A stretch of 64,000 bases of DNA. It comes from Histoplasma ohiense (lineage: Eukaryota > Ascomycota > Eurotiomycetes > Onygenales > Ajellomycetaceae). The number at the start of each line of letters is the position of its first letter. Within the stretch, counting starts at the first letter, position 1. Location: the NCBI GenBank assembly GCA_017607445.1, contig JAEVHH010000004.1:6200001-6264000 (forward strand), read 5' to 3'. The position numbers were made by a program, and so were the translations under genes. The notes under the pieces were generated by a model. That model did no database searches and was not told the DNA's origin. It saw only the letters and a list, made by a program, of their open reading frames with translations. Of the stretch, positions 33,719 through 44,804 are shown in pieces.

Positions 33719-34915
33719 TGACTATGCAGATAATCTGAACATTTGACAGACTACTCACTCACTTAACAACAATACCACTCTTCTCAGTCAGAATATACAG
33801 AGTATTCTGAGATGAGTGAAGATAAACAAGATAGTCTTCACATCAGAGAAACTTGAAATAATTCATCTTATAAGAAAATAATACAATGAAATATCAGCAG
33901 TAGTTGTATCTGAGAATCTCACTGTTTACTCTGTTACTGTCTCAGCTGAATAGAAATCAGTATTTCATTGACTGAATATACATTTTGACAGAAGATTGAT
34001 CTGAAGATCATATATTTTTATCTGAGTAAAAAAAACAAGATCTGTTGCTCAGCATATCTAAAGTCTGAAAAAATCAGAGATAGACTTTCAGTGAATACTC
34101 TGTAGAAGACAGTCATTATCTATATAATCTTCTCACTGCTCTATAACACAGAGATCTGATACAGCAGCTATATGCAGTCAGTAAAATATATGAGCAGAAG
34201 TGAGAAGATTAGCTCTCATCTGAGATAATATATAAAAACAATTGAGAAAATACTTACTATAGCAGTCAGAGAAGTTCTTTCAGTTTTTCATACATCATTC
34301 ATTGAAACTCTATATCAGAATACTGAACTCTCATCAGCAATGATAACTCTGAAGAAGATTAAAATACATTTTGCAACAAGACTTCAGATAATGAATAAGA
34401 AGCATTCACTGATTTCACAGATAGCTTCTTCAATAATCACACAAAAAAGAGAGACTGAAATCTGATAGTATTCAAAGATCAAGATTCAGAGATTGAAGAT
34501 GCTGCTATCTACAGTCAATAAATTCACACTTATCATTCTACACTACTCAGAGAAATGCAGAGCAAATCTCACAGAGAGTATAAATAAAAAAAATACTGCT
34601 CAGATATAAGAAAAATAATGAAAAAGTCAATTCTCAATGAATTTATATATTTTCTCAGATGAATCAGAACAGATTCTTGATAACAGTAAATAGATAAGCT
34701 ATAGCTTTATAATCTATTAGAGAAATAAACAGCTGATCAGCTTCTCAGCTGTACTGAGTTCTATATCATATATCTTCAACACTGAAACAATTAATATCTG
34801 CTGAGTATTAGAGTACATAGTGAAGCTTCTACTCTGTGTCACAGATGACAGCATCAACTTTTGAATCTGACTCTGTCTTGACAATATCTCAGATATCTGA
34901 AATATACAGAGCAGT
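33719..34915 (+). pseudogene. LINE ORF2 fragment ending in RNase H
   Basis: Plus-strand LINE remnant. Near 34645-34910 it reads LYIFSDESEQILDNSK ... ISYSFII ... SYIFNTETINIC ... LCLDNISDI. This matches the RNase H order D-G/E-S, then Glu, then Asp (usual FTDGS, AE, TDN) of Tad-type LINEs. The part before it is too decayed to place. It has many stops. It ends at the B5 LTR. Confidence 0.55.
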
Positions 34916-36038
34916 TGTAATAGACGCAACGGAAATATCTATATTAGAAAATAGCTATATAGCGATAGAAAGATATAGAATATGATGAATGAGATGTGAT
35001 GGCAACATTATCTATATAATACTCACTGATATCTGTAGATTTTAGAAGATCAGCAATTAACTTTGAATAATAGAGATTGCTATCTTCTTAATATTCTTCA
35101 TACATACTTCACACTATTTTTATAATTATATCTACAACTATCTCTTATAATTCTAATCACTTTTAATCTTATCTAAGTGGTCTGTTGCTACACACATCTA
35201 CAACAAGATTTACAACATTAGTCAAAACATGCAAAATGATCTCAATATGCACAAAATCTCTTGAAAATCAATCTGAATTCTCTACCATCTTCAACAATTA
35301 TAATGTATGCCTGCAACAGTTGAACAATTGAATCTGTGAATAGAAGCAGCAATTAGCTATTCTGCATGTGCAACAGCTGCTCAATGAGTTGAAAACACAG
35401 ATTTGTGAAGATACTCTCATTGAGTCTCAATTAACTCAGAATATCATCACAGAATCACTGCAAAATTGATCTGCAGATGATACAGATGACAATAATGAGA
35501 TATTTCTGAGATTAGAGATTAAGAACTACTATCAAAGAAAAAATATATTAGAATTTAAGAACTATAAAGATCACATATTGACTCTCTTTACACATCACTG
35601 TCAGTATCATCAAAAAAAAGAACACAAGATAAATGATGCTAAACTATATCTTAATACCCACATTAAGCAGAAATGGTTGAATTTTGTATCATCATATAAG
35701 AGATGTGAAGAAGCAACACTGTTGACTTTCAATGATATACTATCACATCTAGAAATGCAAATTAATGATCCACAAAACCAGCATCAATTGACAAGTCAAA
35801 AGTTTCAGAATGCAAAGCAATAAAAGTGACAATCAATATATAACTTCTCTAAATATTTTGAAGACTGAAAAAACTACTTATTTTTATACAGTGAAGAACA
35901 GAGAATGAATAATCTGTGTAGTAAAACATTGAAGATATTACACACTGAACTCAACTGTTGAAATCAAGAATGTCAGAACTACAAAGAGTTGCTTTGAACT
36001 CTACAGACTCTTGAAAAAAATATGCTGAAGTGACAACT
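34916..36038 (+). mobile_element. Chromovirus B fragment B5: 5' LTR plus gag
   Basis: LTR 34916-35149 (234 bp, with an internal deletion; starts TGTAATAGACGCAACGG) then leader and gag. It is truncated at 36038 by LTR A sequence. Confidence 0.8.
35236..36038 (+). pseudogene. B5 gag remnant
   Basis: From ATG at 35236 (MISICTKSLENQSEF): Gln-rich coiled coil, then the capsid-like segment DAKLYLNTHIKQKWLNFV, SYKRCEEATLLTFNDIL and NDPQNQHQLTSQKFQ. CAA-to-TAA at 35821 and TGG-to-TGA at 35827 end the longest open stretch. The same positions in B3 read QQEWQLI, showing the intact form of these codons. Confidence 0.7.
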
Positions 36039-36133
36039 GTAATGAACGTACTTCGATTAATGATTTGATACTATTCTAATTACAGATTACGAATTGATTA
36101 AGAAAAGAAAGAGAAAAGAAATCAGAAGAAAAG
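36039..36133 (-). repeat. Partial LTR A (inner 95 bp) abutting a second LTR A
   Basis: TGTAATGAACGTACTTCGAT ... ATCAGAAGAAAAG, directly followed by another LTR A that starts with the same 95 bp in more mutated form (TGTAACAGATATATTTTGAT). It keeps two CpGs near its start. Confidence 0.8.
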
Positions 36134-37242
36134 TGTAACAGATATATTTTGATTAACAATTTGATACTATTCTAATTACAGATTATGAATTGATTAAGAA
36201 AAGAAAGAGAAAAGAAATCAGAAGAAAAGATCATACAAAGAGAGTTCTTATATAAGAAAGTTCAGAACAGAATAATATCAGAGACTACTTCACAGTAAAA
36301 CATAAAGTGAAAGAATATTAAGAGCTATACAGAAGAATTGTTAGACACTATATGAGTACAGAGCATAAAACAGAAGAATCATTGAGCGCTATACAGAAGA
36401 ATCATTAGAAACTATACAAGTATGAAGCACAGAGCAGAAGAATATTAAGAGCTACACAGAAGAATTATTAGAGACTATATAAGTGCAGAACACAGAGTGA
36501 AAGAACATTGAGAATTACACAAGATCACAATAACAGAAGTTGATTGCATAAGTTAATTGTTAACAGATATTAATCTGTCACATTATCCCCCTCTATCAGA
36601 GTGAGTGAGAACTTATAGATGTTGAGAACAGCAGTGTTCTTCAAGATGAATGTGGATTCTCAGATCAGACAATTGTATTCTACTCATTTGATGAGATATT
36701 CACAGCAGTGATGATTGATTCTATTGTCAAAAATTGCTTTGATTTTCTACTCAAGTTTGTTATCTTCTTCTACAATGATGAGTGACTGTCAATTGAAGAT
36801 TCTCTGTGAGAGGAATGAATCCTCAGCTGTGGATTGAAGCAGATTCATATGAAAGATGTCATGAATGTCAGATAAAGTGTTGAATCAATAATCATATATA
36901 TCTAACACTTTCTTCACTGTATATTTAATGTGATAGTAATCAAGTATATGTGAGAGATGATTCATTCTTATATTCTTGAGATTCAGTCAGACTTTGTTTT
37001 CTATATAATATCAGATCACAGAACTTTTTCTGATGTTTATTTAATTCTTATAATTTTATTGAATACTGATTATTGAAGCTTCTGTTTATTTGTAAGCTTT
37101 CTTCATCTTACTCACAATATTCTCTACTGTCTGTATAAGACTGTGAATGTACATGATTTCTCAGAGAGTCTCAGAGAAGTTCGGAATCTCTAAGTTGTAT
37201 TCATATAAAAGAAAAAATGAGCTTATATCTGTTGTGACAGAA
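36134..37242 (-). mobile_element. Chromovirus A fragment A3: 3' LTR plus integrase end
   Basis: LTR 36134-36582 (449 bp, fewer tandem units), polypurine tract 36583-36596, then decayed integrase/chromodomain sequence to 37242. There B3 inserted (TSD CAGAA at 37238-37242 and 44416-44420). The A sequence resumes at 44416-44480. Confidence 0.8.
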
Positions 37243-37513
37243 TGTAAGAGATGGTTGTAGGTATAATTATGAGAGTAGTGTGAAGTACGCATGTAGAATG
37301 TTAAGAAGGTAGCAATCTCTATTATTCAAAGCTAATCGCTGATCTCCTAATATCTACGGATATCAGTGAGCATTATATAGGCGACCACCATGTGCTACAG
37401 CCGCCTATGATGCTGTGTGCTATGTCCCTCCTCATTAATTCTAGCGTGTTCTGTGTTCTTCTATTGCCACATAGCTATTTTCTAATATAGATATCTTCAT
37501 TGCACCTATTACA
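37243..37513 (-). repeat. B3 3' LTR
   Basis: 271 bp, TGTAAGAGATGG...CACCTATTACA. Confidence 0.92.
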
Positions 37514-37530
37514 ATTATCTCCCTTCTTCA
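37514..37530 (-). promoter_or_regulatory. B3 polypurine tract
   Basis: Minus strand GAAGAAGGGAGATAAT immediately before the 3' LTR; the usual plus-strand DNA primer site of LTR retrotransposons. Confidence 0.7.
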
Positions 37531-38063
37531 AAGGCCTGGTCCTCAGAGCTTCTTACTGCAATGTGCGAAGTTTGTAACATGTGCTGTGTGGTTAATATTG
37601 TATAGAGTTCACAGGATTGGGCTGGATTAATTGTTGAGGTTAATTTCAAAGTGTTGCTGTCTCAGAAGAATGTTTTTCCATCTCCAGTGTCAATGCAGTT
37701 CAATCACAATTTAGGCACAACTTCTGAACCCCTTTTCTTTGACTTTTACATCAAAAATCACACTCCACTGAAAATCATCACCAACATCACCACTAACAAT
37801 TTTTTATTAAAAAAGAATACATCAATTTATCAAATAAAGTATGCTGTATCTTTCTATGCAATTTTTATTGTGAAATTTGAAGTTTTGATTGTGTGGTTGT
37901 GTTTTCCATTTTGGGTTGAGTTTTGTGTTGTTGCAATCTCTTTGATCAACATTGCAATATTGGTTTCAATCTTCAACATCTGTTTTTCTTTCTTGTTGCT
38001 TTTGCTTTTTGCTTCTCCTCCTCCTTTGAACAAGGTCTTGGTACTGATTAAAGTTATGATAGA

Positions 38064-39214
38064 ATATCAGAACCAGCTGTTTCCATTGCTGGTTCAGAGT
38101 CTATGAAGAGTGATATGCTGTCTGCCATTGAGAGCATTTGCTTGGGTTGTCTGAAGAGGTTGCAGAATCCTTCAGTATATTCTTGCTTTGTGAATGATGG
38201 ACAGACACACTGTCACATCTGCCATATATCAAATAGAAGTTGTGCTGCTGTAAGTTTTCTTAAACTGAGGTTGTTAAGAGTACTAACAGGTTATAGATGT
38301 CTGAGCATTTTCACAAAACTGGTCAATCTTTGATTGATGAATTTCACAAGATGCTGCTCTCTGATGAAGTTCTGAATGAGAGATTTGTCATGTATCAAAC
38401 TGCTGTTGTGAGGTTTGTACTTGATGTGCAGGTCTATGAGAATGCAGATGAGGTTCTAGAATTCTATGTGGACTCTGATGATCTGTTGTCACAGCAGAGT
38501 GTGGCATTCAATCATAGCAGTGTTTCAGAAAGCATGTTTTCATGTTCTGCTATTACATCAGTGTCATCCTCACTGAGCCAAGATCTTGGTATGTTATTTG
38601 AGTTGGCTGATAATATAGGCAAAGATGAGGAAGCAGATGGTTCCATTGAAATATTAGAAAGAAATACAGCAGCATATTGCTGTTGTTGTATTCAGCATTT
38701 GACAATGTCCCCCCACCATCATTGTGAGTCTGCTGAGAATTGATGTAAAAAATGCAAGCACTGCTTGGTGACAAAGCACATCTGCATTCTGATAAGTTAT
38801 TATTTGAAACAGATGTTTTTACAGTATATAATATTAACTTTCTATTAGATGTCAGTGGATGCTGTTGAATTGACTCAGATGGTTATCAACACTGCTGAGG
38901 ATTTAATTGTTGCTGATGTGGACACTTTGAATATTAATGTTTTGCAGAGTGCTGTGACTGCAGTGGTTAGATTCTTTGCCATGAAGATCTGAGAGATTCA
39001 ATGAGACAGTTCTTCTGAGACTCTGACTGAAATGATGATTGATGAGATTCTGATGATTACATCACTGATCACAGCTTCCAAGTCATCATTGAAATGTTGT
39101 GCTTTGTCAGTTGAGGAAATCTGGGATAATAAGCAGGTTTGTCTTGGTGACAATTTCTCAAATGACACTGATCAAGCTGAGACAGATCTGTTTTTTAATC
39201 TCTGAGTGGAATAA
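38064..39214 (+). pseudogene. Antisense three-exon accessory gene of chromovirus B, B3 copy
   Basis: Exon 1 is 38064-38249 (start ATG decayed to ATA; next Met at 38103), intron 1 38250-38296 (GTAAGT, perfect TACTAAC branch, TAG), exon 2 38297-38791, intron 2 38792-38848 (donor ATAAGT, acceptor TAG), exon 3 38849-39205 (TGA) or 39214 (TAA) if that TGA was once CGA. Exon 1 encodes ICLGCLKRLQNPSVYSC then C-x8-C-x2-C-x6-C. Exon 2 encodes LLSDEVLNERFVMYQTAVVR, an acidic middle and CKKCKHC near its end after one TGA. Exon 3 is helical (TQMVINTAEDLIVADVD) with two internal TGAs. No homolog is recognised. It lies opposite pol, whose 3' end it meets. Confidence 0.8.
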
Positions 39215-42200
39215 GTATATTCAGCAGTTATTGTTGTCTTCTTTGTTTTTGTTTACTGACTGACTTCTGATAGATTTTATTAAACTGTTTCAAGTACTTC
39301 TGACTGTTCATCAAGTTTTTCTCAGATTCCCAAGAATTATCTGTGTCTGTACAATCTTTTCATTTGACAAGATATTGTGTTTGACTGTGGTACTGATGTT
39401 TATCTAATATAGCTTCAACTTCTCATTCCTCTTGCATGTCTATAATTATCAATTCTGCTTGTGGGATTTGTCCATCACACATGTGATATGGTTTGAGAAG
39501 GGAAATATGGAATATGAGATGAATTTCTTTATATTGCAGCATGAGTTTCAGTTTGTACATCTGCATATCACAGATATCAATTATTTGAAAGAGACTCAAA
39601 AATCAATGATCTAGTTTGAGTGAGAGTTGCAAGGTGGATATATTTTTTGCACACAACATTACTCAGTCCCCTATCTTAAAGCTTTTTGATATATGATGCT
39701 GATTGTAATACTTTTTCTCAGCTGCTTTGACAGCTTCCAGGCATTCTCAGATTTTGTTCTCCACTTGCTTCATCCATTCCACTTGTTCCATCATCAATTT
39801 TGACACACCCATGCTTGGAGGTTCTATGTCTATGTGAAGTTCAGTTGGTCGGCCGATCATTGCTTCAGATGATGTCATTTTTATCAATACATGGAAGACA
39901 TTGTTATATGCCCATTGCACCAGGGGAATCCATTCTATTCAATTATCTTGCTGGTAGCTGCAATATGTGCAAAGATAATGTTCAATCATCTGGTTCAATT
40001 GTTCTGTCTGGCCGTCGGTTTGCGGGTGGAATGCTGTTGATAATTTTCATCAGACATGGAGCAGGTAACACAATATTGATCAAAACTTGCTATTTATTAA
40101 TGAATCTTGATTGCTAATAATGTTCACAGATAGATCAAAGTTCTTCACAATTCTTCATACAATAATGTCCACAAGTTCTTCTGCATCTAGCTCTGAAGAT
40201 GTGGACACAATTATGACTCATTTGATGAATAAATCAACAAATACAACAATAGCATTATAGATTTGACTTCTCTTTTTATTATCTGGCAGGCCTTCAATAA
40301 AGTCCATGCTAATTGTATGCCATTTCTTATCTGGCACTGAATGTGGTTGTAGCAACCCATACAGCTTGTGCTGTGGTATCTTGATGTGTTGGCAAACATC
40401 ACAAGTTCTCACATATTCTGCAATCTCATCACTCATACCATGCCACAAGTACTTGTATTTGATTGCTTCAATGGTTTTGTCACATTCAAAATGGCCATCT
40501 TGGAGATCATTGTGGTTCATTTTCATTATTTCATGTCTTACAGCCTTATCTTATGATATGTAGACTTTATCATCTTTTCTGAGCAGATCATCTTTATCTA
40601 CTGCTCAGATTGAATGATTATCTATACTAGTGTCATTCATCTCTAGTCTTCTGCAAAGTTCAGATGTGCTGGTGTCTCTATTCTGAATCTGCAGTAAGAG
40701 TTCAATGATAGATTTGACTATCTCTTCACAATAGACTGTCTCAGACTCAAATATCTTAATGACTAGAATCTGTGGCATCAGAGTTTCTAGGTTTAACTTC
40801 ATAACATCTGTGATCTCATTCTCATTCACAGATGCATTCTTTATTCTGCAGAGATTGTTGTCATCAATGACTACAGATCTCTTCACCCAACAATTTTCAT
40901 TAGCTTACAGATCTTTTCACATCATCTTGACACATTGATCTAATTTTGTATTTTCTTTTGTCTTTAGTGACTCAAAGATCCTCTTATGCAGCTTCTCTTG
41001 CAGAGTAGAAAGCTTCATCAAGAAAGCTGTGTGTTTTACAAAATCTGAGCAACAACTTGATACATCTGCAGGATTATTTTTCTCAGAACAGTGCTCTATT
41101 TCAAAATTGAATGCTGAGAGCATTTTCATCCAGCAAATCTGACACTCATTTAACTGCTTTGTTGTTATGAAGCACTGAAGATTGGCATGATCAGATAAAA
41201 CAGTTATTGAGTGCCTGCTATCATATAAGTAGTGACATCATTGTCTGAAAGCTTCTACAATCAGCAACATTTCTAGATCATATGTTTGATAACATCTTTC
41301 TGTTTCTGTGAGCTTTCTAGACCAAAACATGATCAGGTGTCAGTGATCATCATTTATTAATTGTGATATTACTGCAGCAATTGCAACATCAGATCTGTCC
41401 ATTTCTATATGAAGTTTTCACTGTGGATCAAAGTGGATCAACAATGGTGCTTTTGTAAAGCATTCTTTTAACTGCAAAATTGCATGCTTGCAGTTTTCAT
41501 CTAACTGAACAGGTGTGTTATTCTTCCCTCTTTTCATTTCATAATCTTTTAACAATTCAGTCAGAGGTGCTGTTATTATCAAGAACTTGTATATGAATTG
41601 ACAATAGAAATTGATGAATTCTAGAAATATTTGCAATTCATTTATAGTTCATAGTTCTGGCCAATCTAGAATTGTGTTGACACAGTGTTTCTCAACAGTA
41701 ATGCTCTGCATGATAACCACAAAACCCAAAAATCCAATTTCTGTTGCGTGGAATGTACACTTACTAAGTTTGGCATATAGTCTCCATTGTCTTAACCATT
41801 CCAGCATGTTCTTAACATGGACGACACACGTTCTTAACATGGACGACATGTTCATCAAGTGTGTTTGAATAGATTATGATATTGTCAAGATAAGCCACAC
41901 AATATACATCTAAAAGGTCACTGAGGGCTTTGTTGATATAAGATTGGAAGGTTGCAGGAGCATTGGTTAGCCCAAAAGATAAGACTAGATATTCAAAGTG
42001 TTCATATTGTGTTTGAAATGCTGTTTTCCATTCATCCTTCACTCATATGTGAATTCTATGATACATGTCTCTAAGATTCAGTTGTGTATATATTTTGGCA
42101 CCTGCTAACCTATCAAGTATTTCACTTATCAAGGGCAGTGGATATCGATTTTTGATCATTATTTCATTCAATCCTTGATAATCCACACAAAGACACAGAG

Positions 42201-42900
42201 TTCCATCTTTCTTCAGCATGAATAACACTGATGTGCTGGCTGGGCTCTTGAACAGATGTATTCAATTCTTCTCTAACATCTTTTCAATATATTCTCAGAG
42301 GACAGAGAGTTCTTGAGATGATAAGTTATATATTGATTGGTATGAGGATTCCTTGCTAGGTTTGAGCTCTATGACATGATCATGAGATGCATGTTCTGCA
42401 TCAGATATGTCTTCTCAGAATACATCAAGATAATCTTTATAATCATCTGAGATATTTGACTCAGTTGCTGCACTCACAGCTTGTAATGATAAGGCAGTGA
42501 ATATAATATTGCCATCATCAATTAGTGTTGTGAATTCTTTAGCAGTATCCAGATGCATGTGATTAATATTCAACACTTTTCTATAGATTCAGCATCTTCA
42601 CACCCAGTTGATATCAGGGTTCACAGCTTTCAACCACAGCATGTTCAAAATTATATCATATCTGCTAATGTCAGCCTCTTTGAAATGGTGGAATTCTTCT
42701 TGAAGGATGTGTTCATCATCAATAATCTTCATTGCAGCTCTTTGTTGTTCATATAATTTAATCTTATGATTATCAACTGCTTCCACTACTTTTGATTTAC
42801 TTTCTGTCTTTGAGAAATATTTTGATGCCCAGATGTGGGACACAAAGTTCACATCTGCATCAGAATCCACTAGCATTCACATCATCAACCATTCTGCTTC
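39195..42900 (-). pseudogene. B3 protease and pol remnant (RT, RNase H, integrase, chromodomain)
   Basis: Protease 42876-42600 (MLVDSDADVNFVSH ... DIILNMLWLKAVNPDINWV). RT about 42400-41700, with LNEIMIKNRYPLPLISEIL, TQYEHFEYLVLSFGLTNAPA and YLDNIIIYS near 41892 (second Asp now Asn). RNase H about 41640-40930. Integrase zinc region YVRTCDVCQHIKIPQHKLYG and core KKWHTISMDFIEGLP near 40320; later HPQTDGQTEQLNQMI near 40040-39990. Chromodomain about 39415-39290. The frame can run to TAA at 39195-39197, giving a basic tail if TAA/TGA codons near 39228 were Arg. Few frame breaks compared with B1 and B2. Confidence 0.85.
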
Positions 42901-42999
42901 TGTCAGCATTCATGTATTCATCATCAATAATCATTTATCTCACAGTCTAGTTGTTTGTATTCTCAATGCAGCAGCTGCTTCTACAATTGGGATTGTTGA

Positions 43000-44039
43000 T
43001 TTTTTGCTTGTCAAACTTGGTTGTGCTTTTCAGAGTGTAACATCCAACAATTATTTGTGATATGACTCTTCTTATGGCAGTGAGAACACTTCTTCATCCA
43101 GTTATATTTATCTTTCTTGATTTGTTCAGTTGAATCTGTTTATTTCTCTCATTTCCTCTTGTTCTGACAGTTGCTAGATTTATCAGAATGATGCTGATTC
43201 TCTATGAATATTGCAGGTCTTTCTTTGTGGATAGCACACTGTCACTCTGACATATTTTCCTTGAGAGTCTGTAGAGTTTGAAGCAACTCTTTATAGTTCT
43301 GAGGCTCTTGATTTTGACAGTTGAGTTCTGTGTGTAATATCTTCAATGTCTTACTACACAAGTTATCCATTCTTTGTTCTTCACTATATGAGAGTAAGTA
43401 GTATTCTCAGTCTTTGAGATATTTAGAGAAATTGTGTATCAATTGCCATTCTTGTTGCTTCACATCTTGAAACTTTTGACTCACTAATTGGTGCTGGTTC
43501 TGTGGATTGTTAATTTGCATTTCTAGATGTGATAACATATCATCAAAAGTCAACAGTGTTGCTCCTCCATATCTCTTATATGATGATACAAAATTCAACC
43601 ACTTCTGCTTAATGTGGGCATCAAGGTAGAGTTTAGCATCATTTATCTTGTGTTCTTTCTTTCAATAATACCAGTGATGGTGTGTAAAGAGAGTCAACAT
43701 GCAATCTTTATAGTTCTTGAATTCTAACATATTTTTTCCTTGATAATAGTCCTTAATCTCCAACCTTGGTGGTGTTTCATTATCATCATTCATATCATTT
43801 GCAGATCGATTTTGCAGTGGTTCTGTGGTGATATTCTGAGTTAATTGAGGCTTGATGAGAGTATCTCCATGAATCTGCACTTTCAACTCATTGAGCTGCT
43901 GTTGTGCATGCAGAATAGCTAATTGCTGCTCTCATTCACAAATTTGATCATTCAACTGTTGCAAACATGCATTGTGATCATCGGAGGCAGTAGAAGATTC
44001 AGATTGATTTTCAAGGGATCTTGTGCATGTCAAAACCAT
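43000..44039 (-). pseudogene. B3 gag remnant
   Basis: Start ATG at 44039 (MVLTCTRSLENQSES). Coiled coil (QQQLNELKVQIHGDTL), capsid region LEFKNYKDCMLTLFTHHHW, LNFVSSYKRYGGATLLTFDD and QQEWQLIHNFSKYLKD. Zinc knuckle CSHCHKKSHITNNC near 43075-43030. Four or more TGA codons interrupt it. Structural protein of the particle. Confidence 0.75.
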
Positions 44040-44144
44040 CTTGTGTGTTTTAACTAATGTTGTGTGTTTTAACTAATGTTGCATGCTTTATTGTAGGTGT
44101 GTGTAACAACAGACCACTCAAATAAAGTTTAGAGCAATTAGAAT

Positions 44145-44415
44145 TGTAAGAGATGATTGTAGGTATAATTATGAAAGTAGTGTGAAGTACACACATAGGA
44201 TGTTAAGAAGGTAGCAATCTCTATTATTCAAAGCTAATCACTGATCTCCTAATATCTACGGATATCAGTGAGCATTATATAGGTGACCACCACGCGCTAC
44301 AGCCGCCTATGGTGCCATGTGCTATGTCCCTCCTCATTAATTCTGGCGTGTTCTGTGTTCTTCTATCGCCACATAGCTATTTCCTAATATAGATATCTCC
44401 GTTGCGCCTATTACA
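44145..44415 (-). repeat. B3 5' LTR
   Basis: 271 bp. Keeps many CpGs (CACCACGCGCTACAGCCGCC, TCCGTTGCGCC), unlike the inside of the element. Confidence 0.92.
44273..44283 (-). promoter_or_regulatory. TATA box of the B LTR
   Basis: Minus strand CCTATATAATGCTCACTGA, conserved in every B LTR; probable start signal for the genomic RNA, with about 120 bp of LTR downstream. Confidence 0.55.
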
Positions 44416-44480
44416 CAGAATCTCAATCATTAATCACCATCTCAGTATATGACAGCAGATTACTTCAGTTGTTTTATATA
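44416..44480 (-). mobile_element. Chromovirus A3 fragment, distal part
   Basis: CAGAATCTCAATCATTAATC ... CAGTTGTTTTATATA matches the integrase of A1 at about 23280-23345, continuing A3 after the B3 insertion. Confidence 0.75.
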
Positions 44481-44648
44481 TAGACTGGCTGTGTGACCAT
44501 GTATGAGACTGGGACTAAATATTTCTTCAGTCTCATTATCAAATTTCTTAGTTCTGATCACATATAGTGTTTATTAAATTAGTCACTTTACACTGTTTAT
44601 ATTATAAATCTAGTCCCAGATCATGTTCTTCTTATAAATTACTGATTC

Positions 44649-44695
44649 TGGTCCCATTTGGTCCCATTTTGTTAAAATGGGACCAAATGGGACCA
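44649..44695. repeat. Perfect 22-bp inverted repeat with 3-nt loop
   Basis: Arms 44649-44670 and 44674-44695 are perfect complements around GTT. Each arm holds the word TGGTCCCATTT and a shortened second copy. It would form a stable hairpin. It lies inside element T and shares its GGTCCC words. Confidence 0.9.
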
Positions 44696-44804
44696 TGATT
44701 TACCCTATATAGATGATATAATGCTATGAGTGTTACCAAAAATCATTACCTATCAAAAGAAGTTTAATGTATTTATGCTCTAGTTCTATTTTGAACTAGT
44801 AATG

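Larger units (their letters stand above)
37243..44415 (-). mobile_element. Chromovirus B copy B3, full length, TSD CAGAA
   Basis: 7173-bp Ty3/gypsy element. LTRs are 37243-37513 and 44145-44415 (271 bp each), with CAGAA on both sides. It is the best-preserved B copy: longer open stretches, more TGG codons and more CpG. Minus-strand order: 5' LTR, leader, gag, protease, RT, RNase H, integrase, chromodomain. The accessory gene (plus strand), polypurine tract and 3' LTR follow. Confidence 0.92.

Noticed and set aside
37651..38106. 151-codon hydrophobic open frame just upstream of the accessory gene
   Set aside because: It overlaps exon 1 in another frame. Its counterparts in B1 and B2 are broken. 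Frame agreement between copies is expected when copies differ only by substitutions. It may be leader sequence of the antisense gene; I do not call it a protein.
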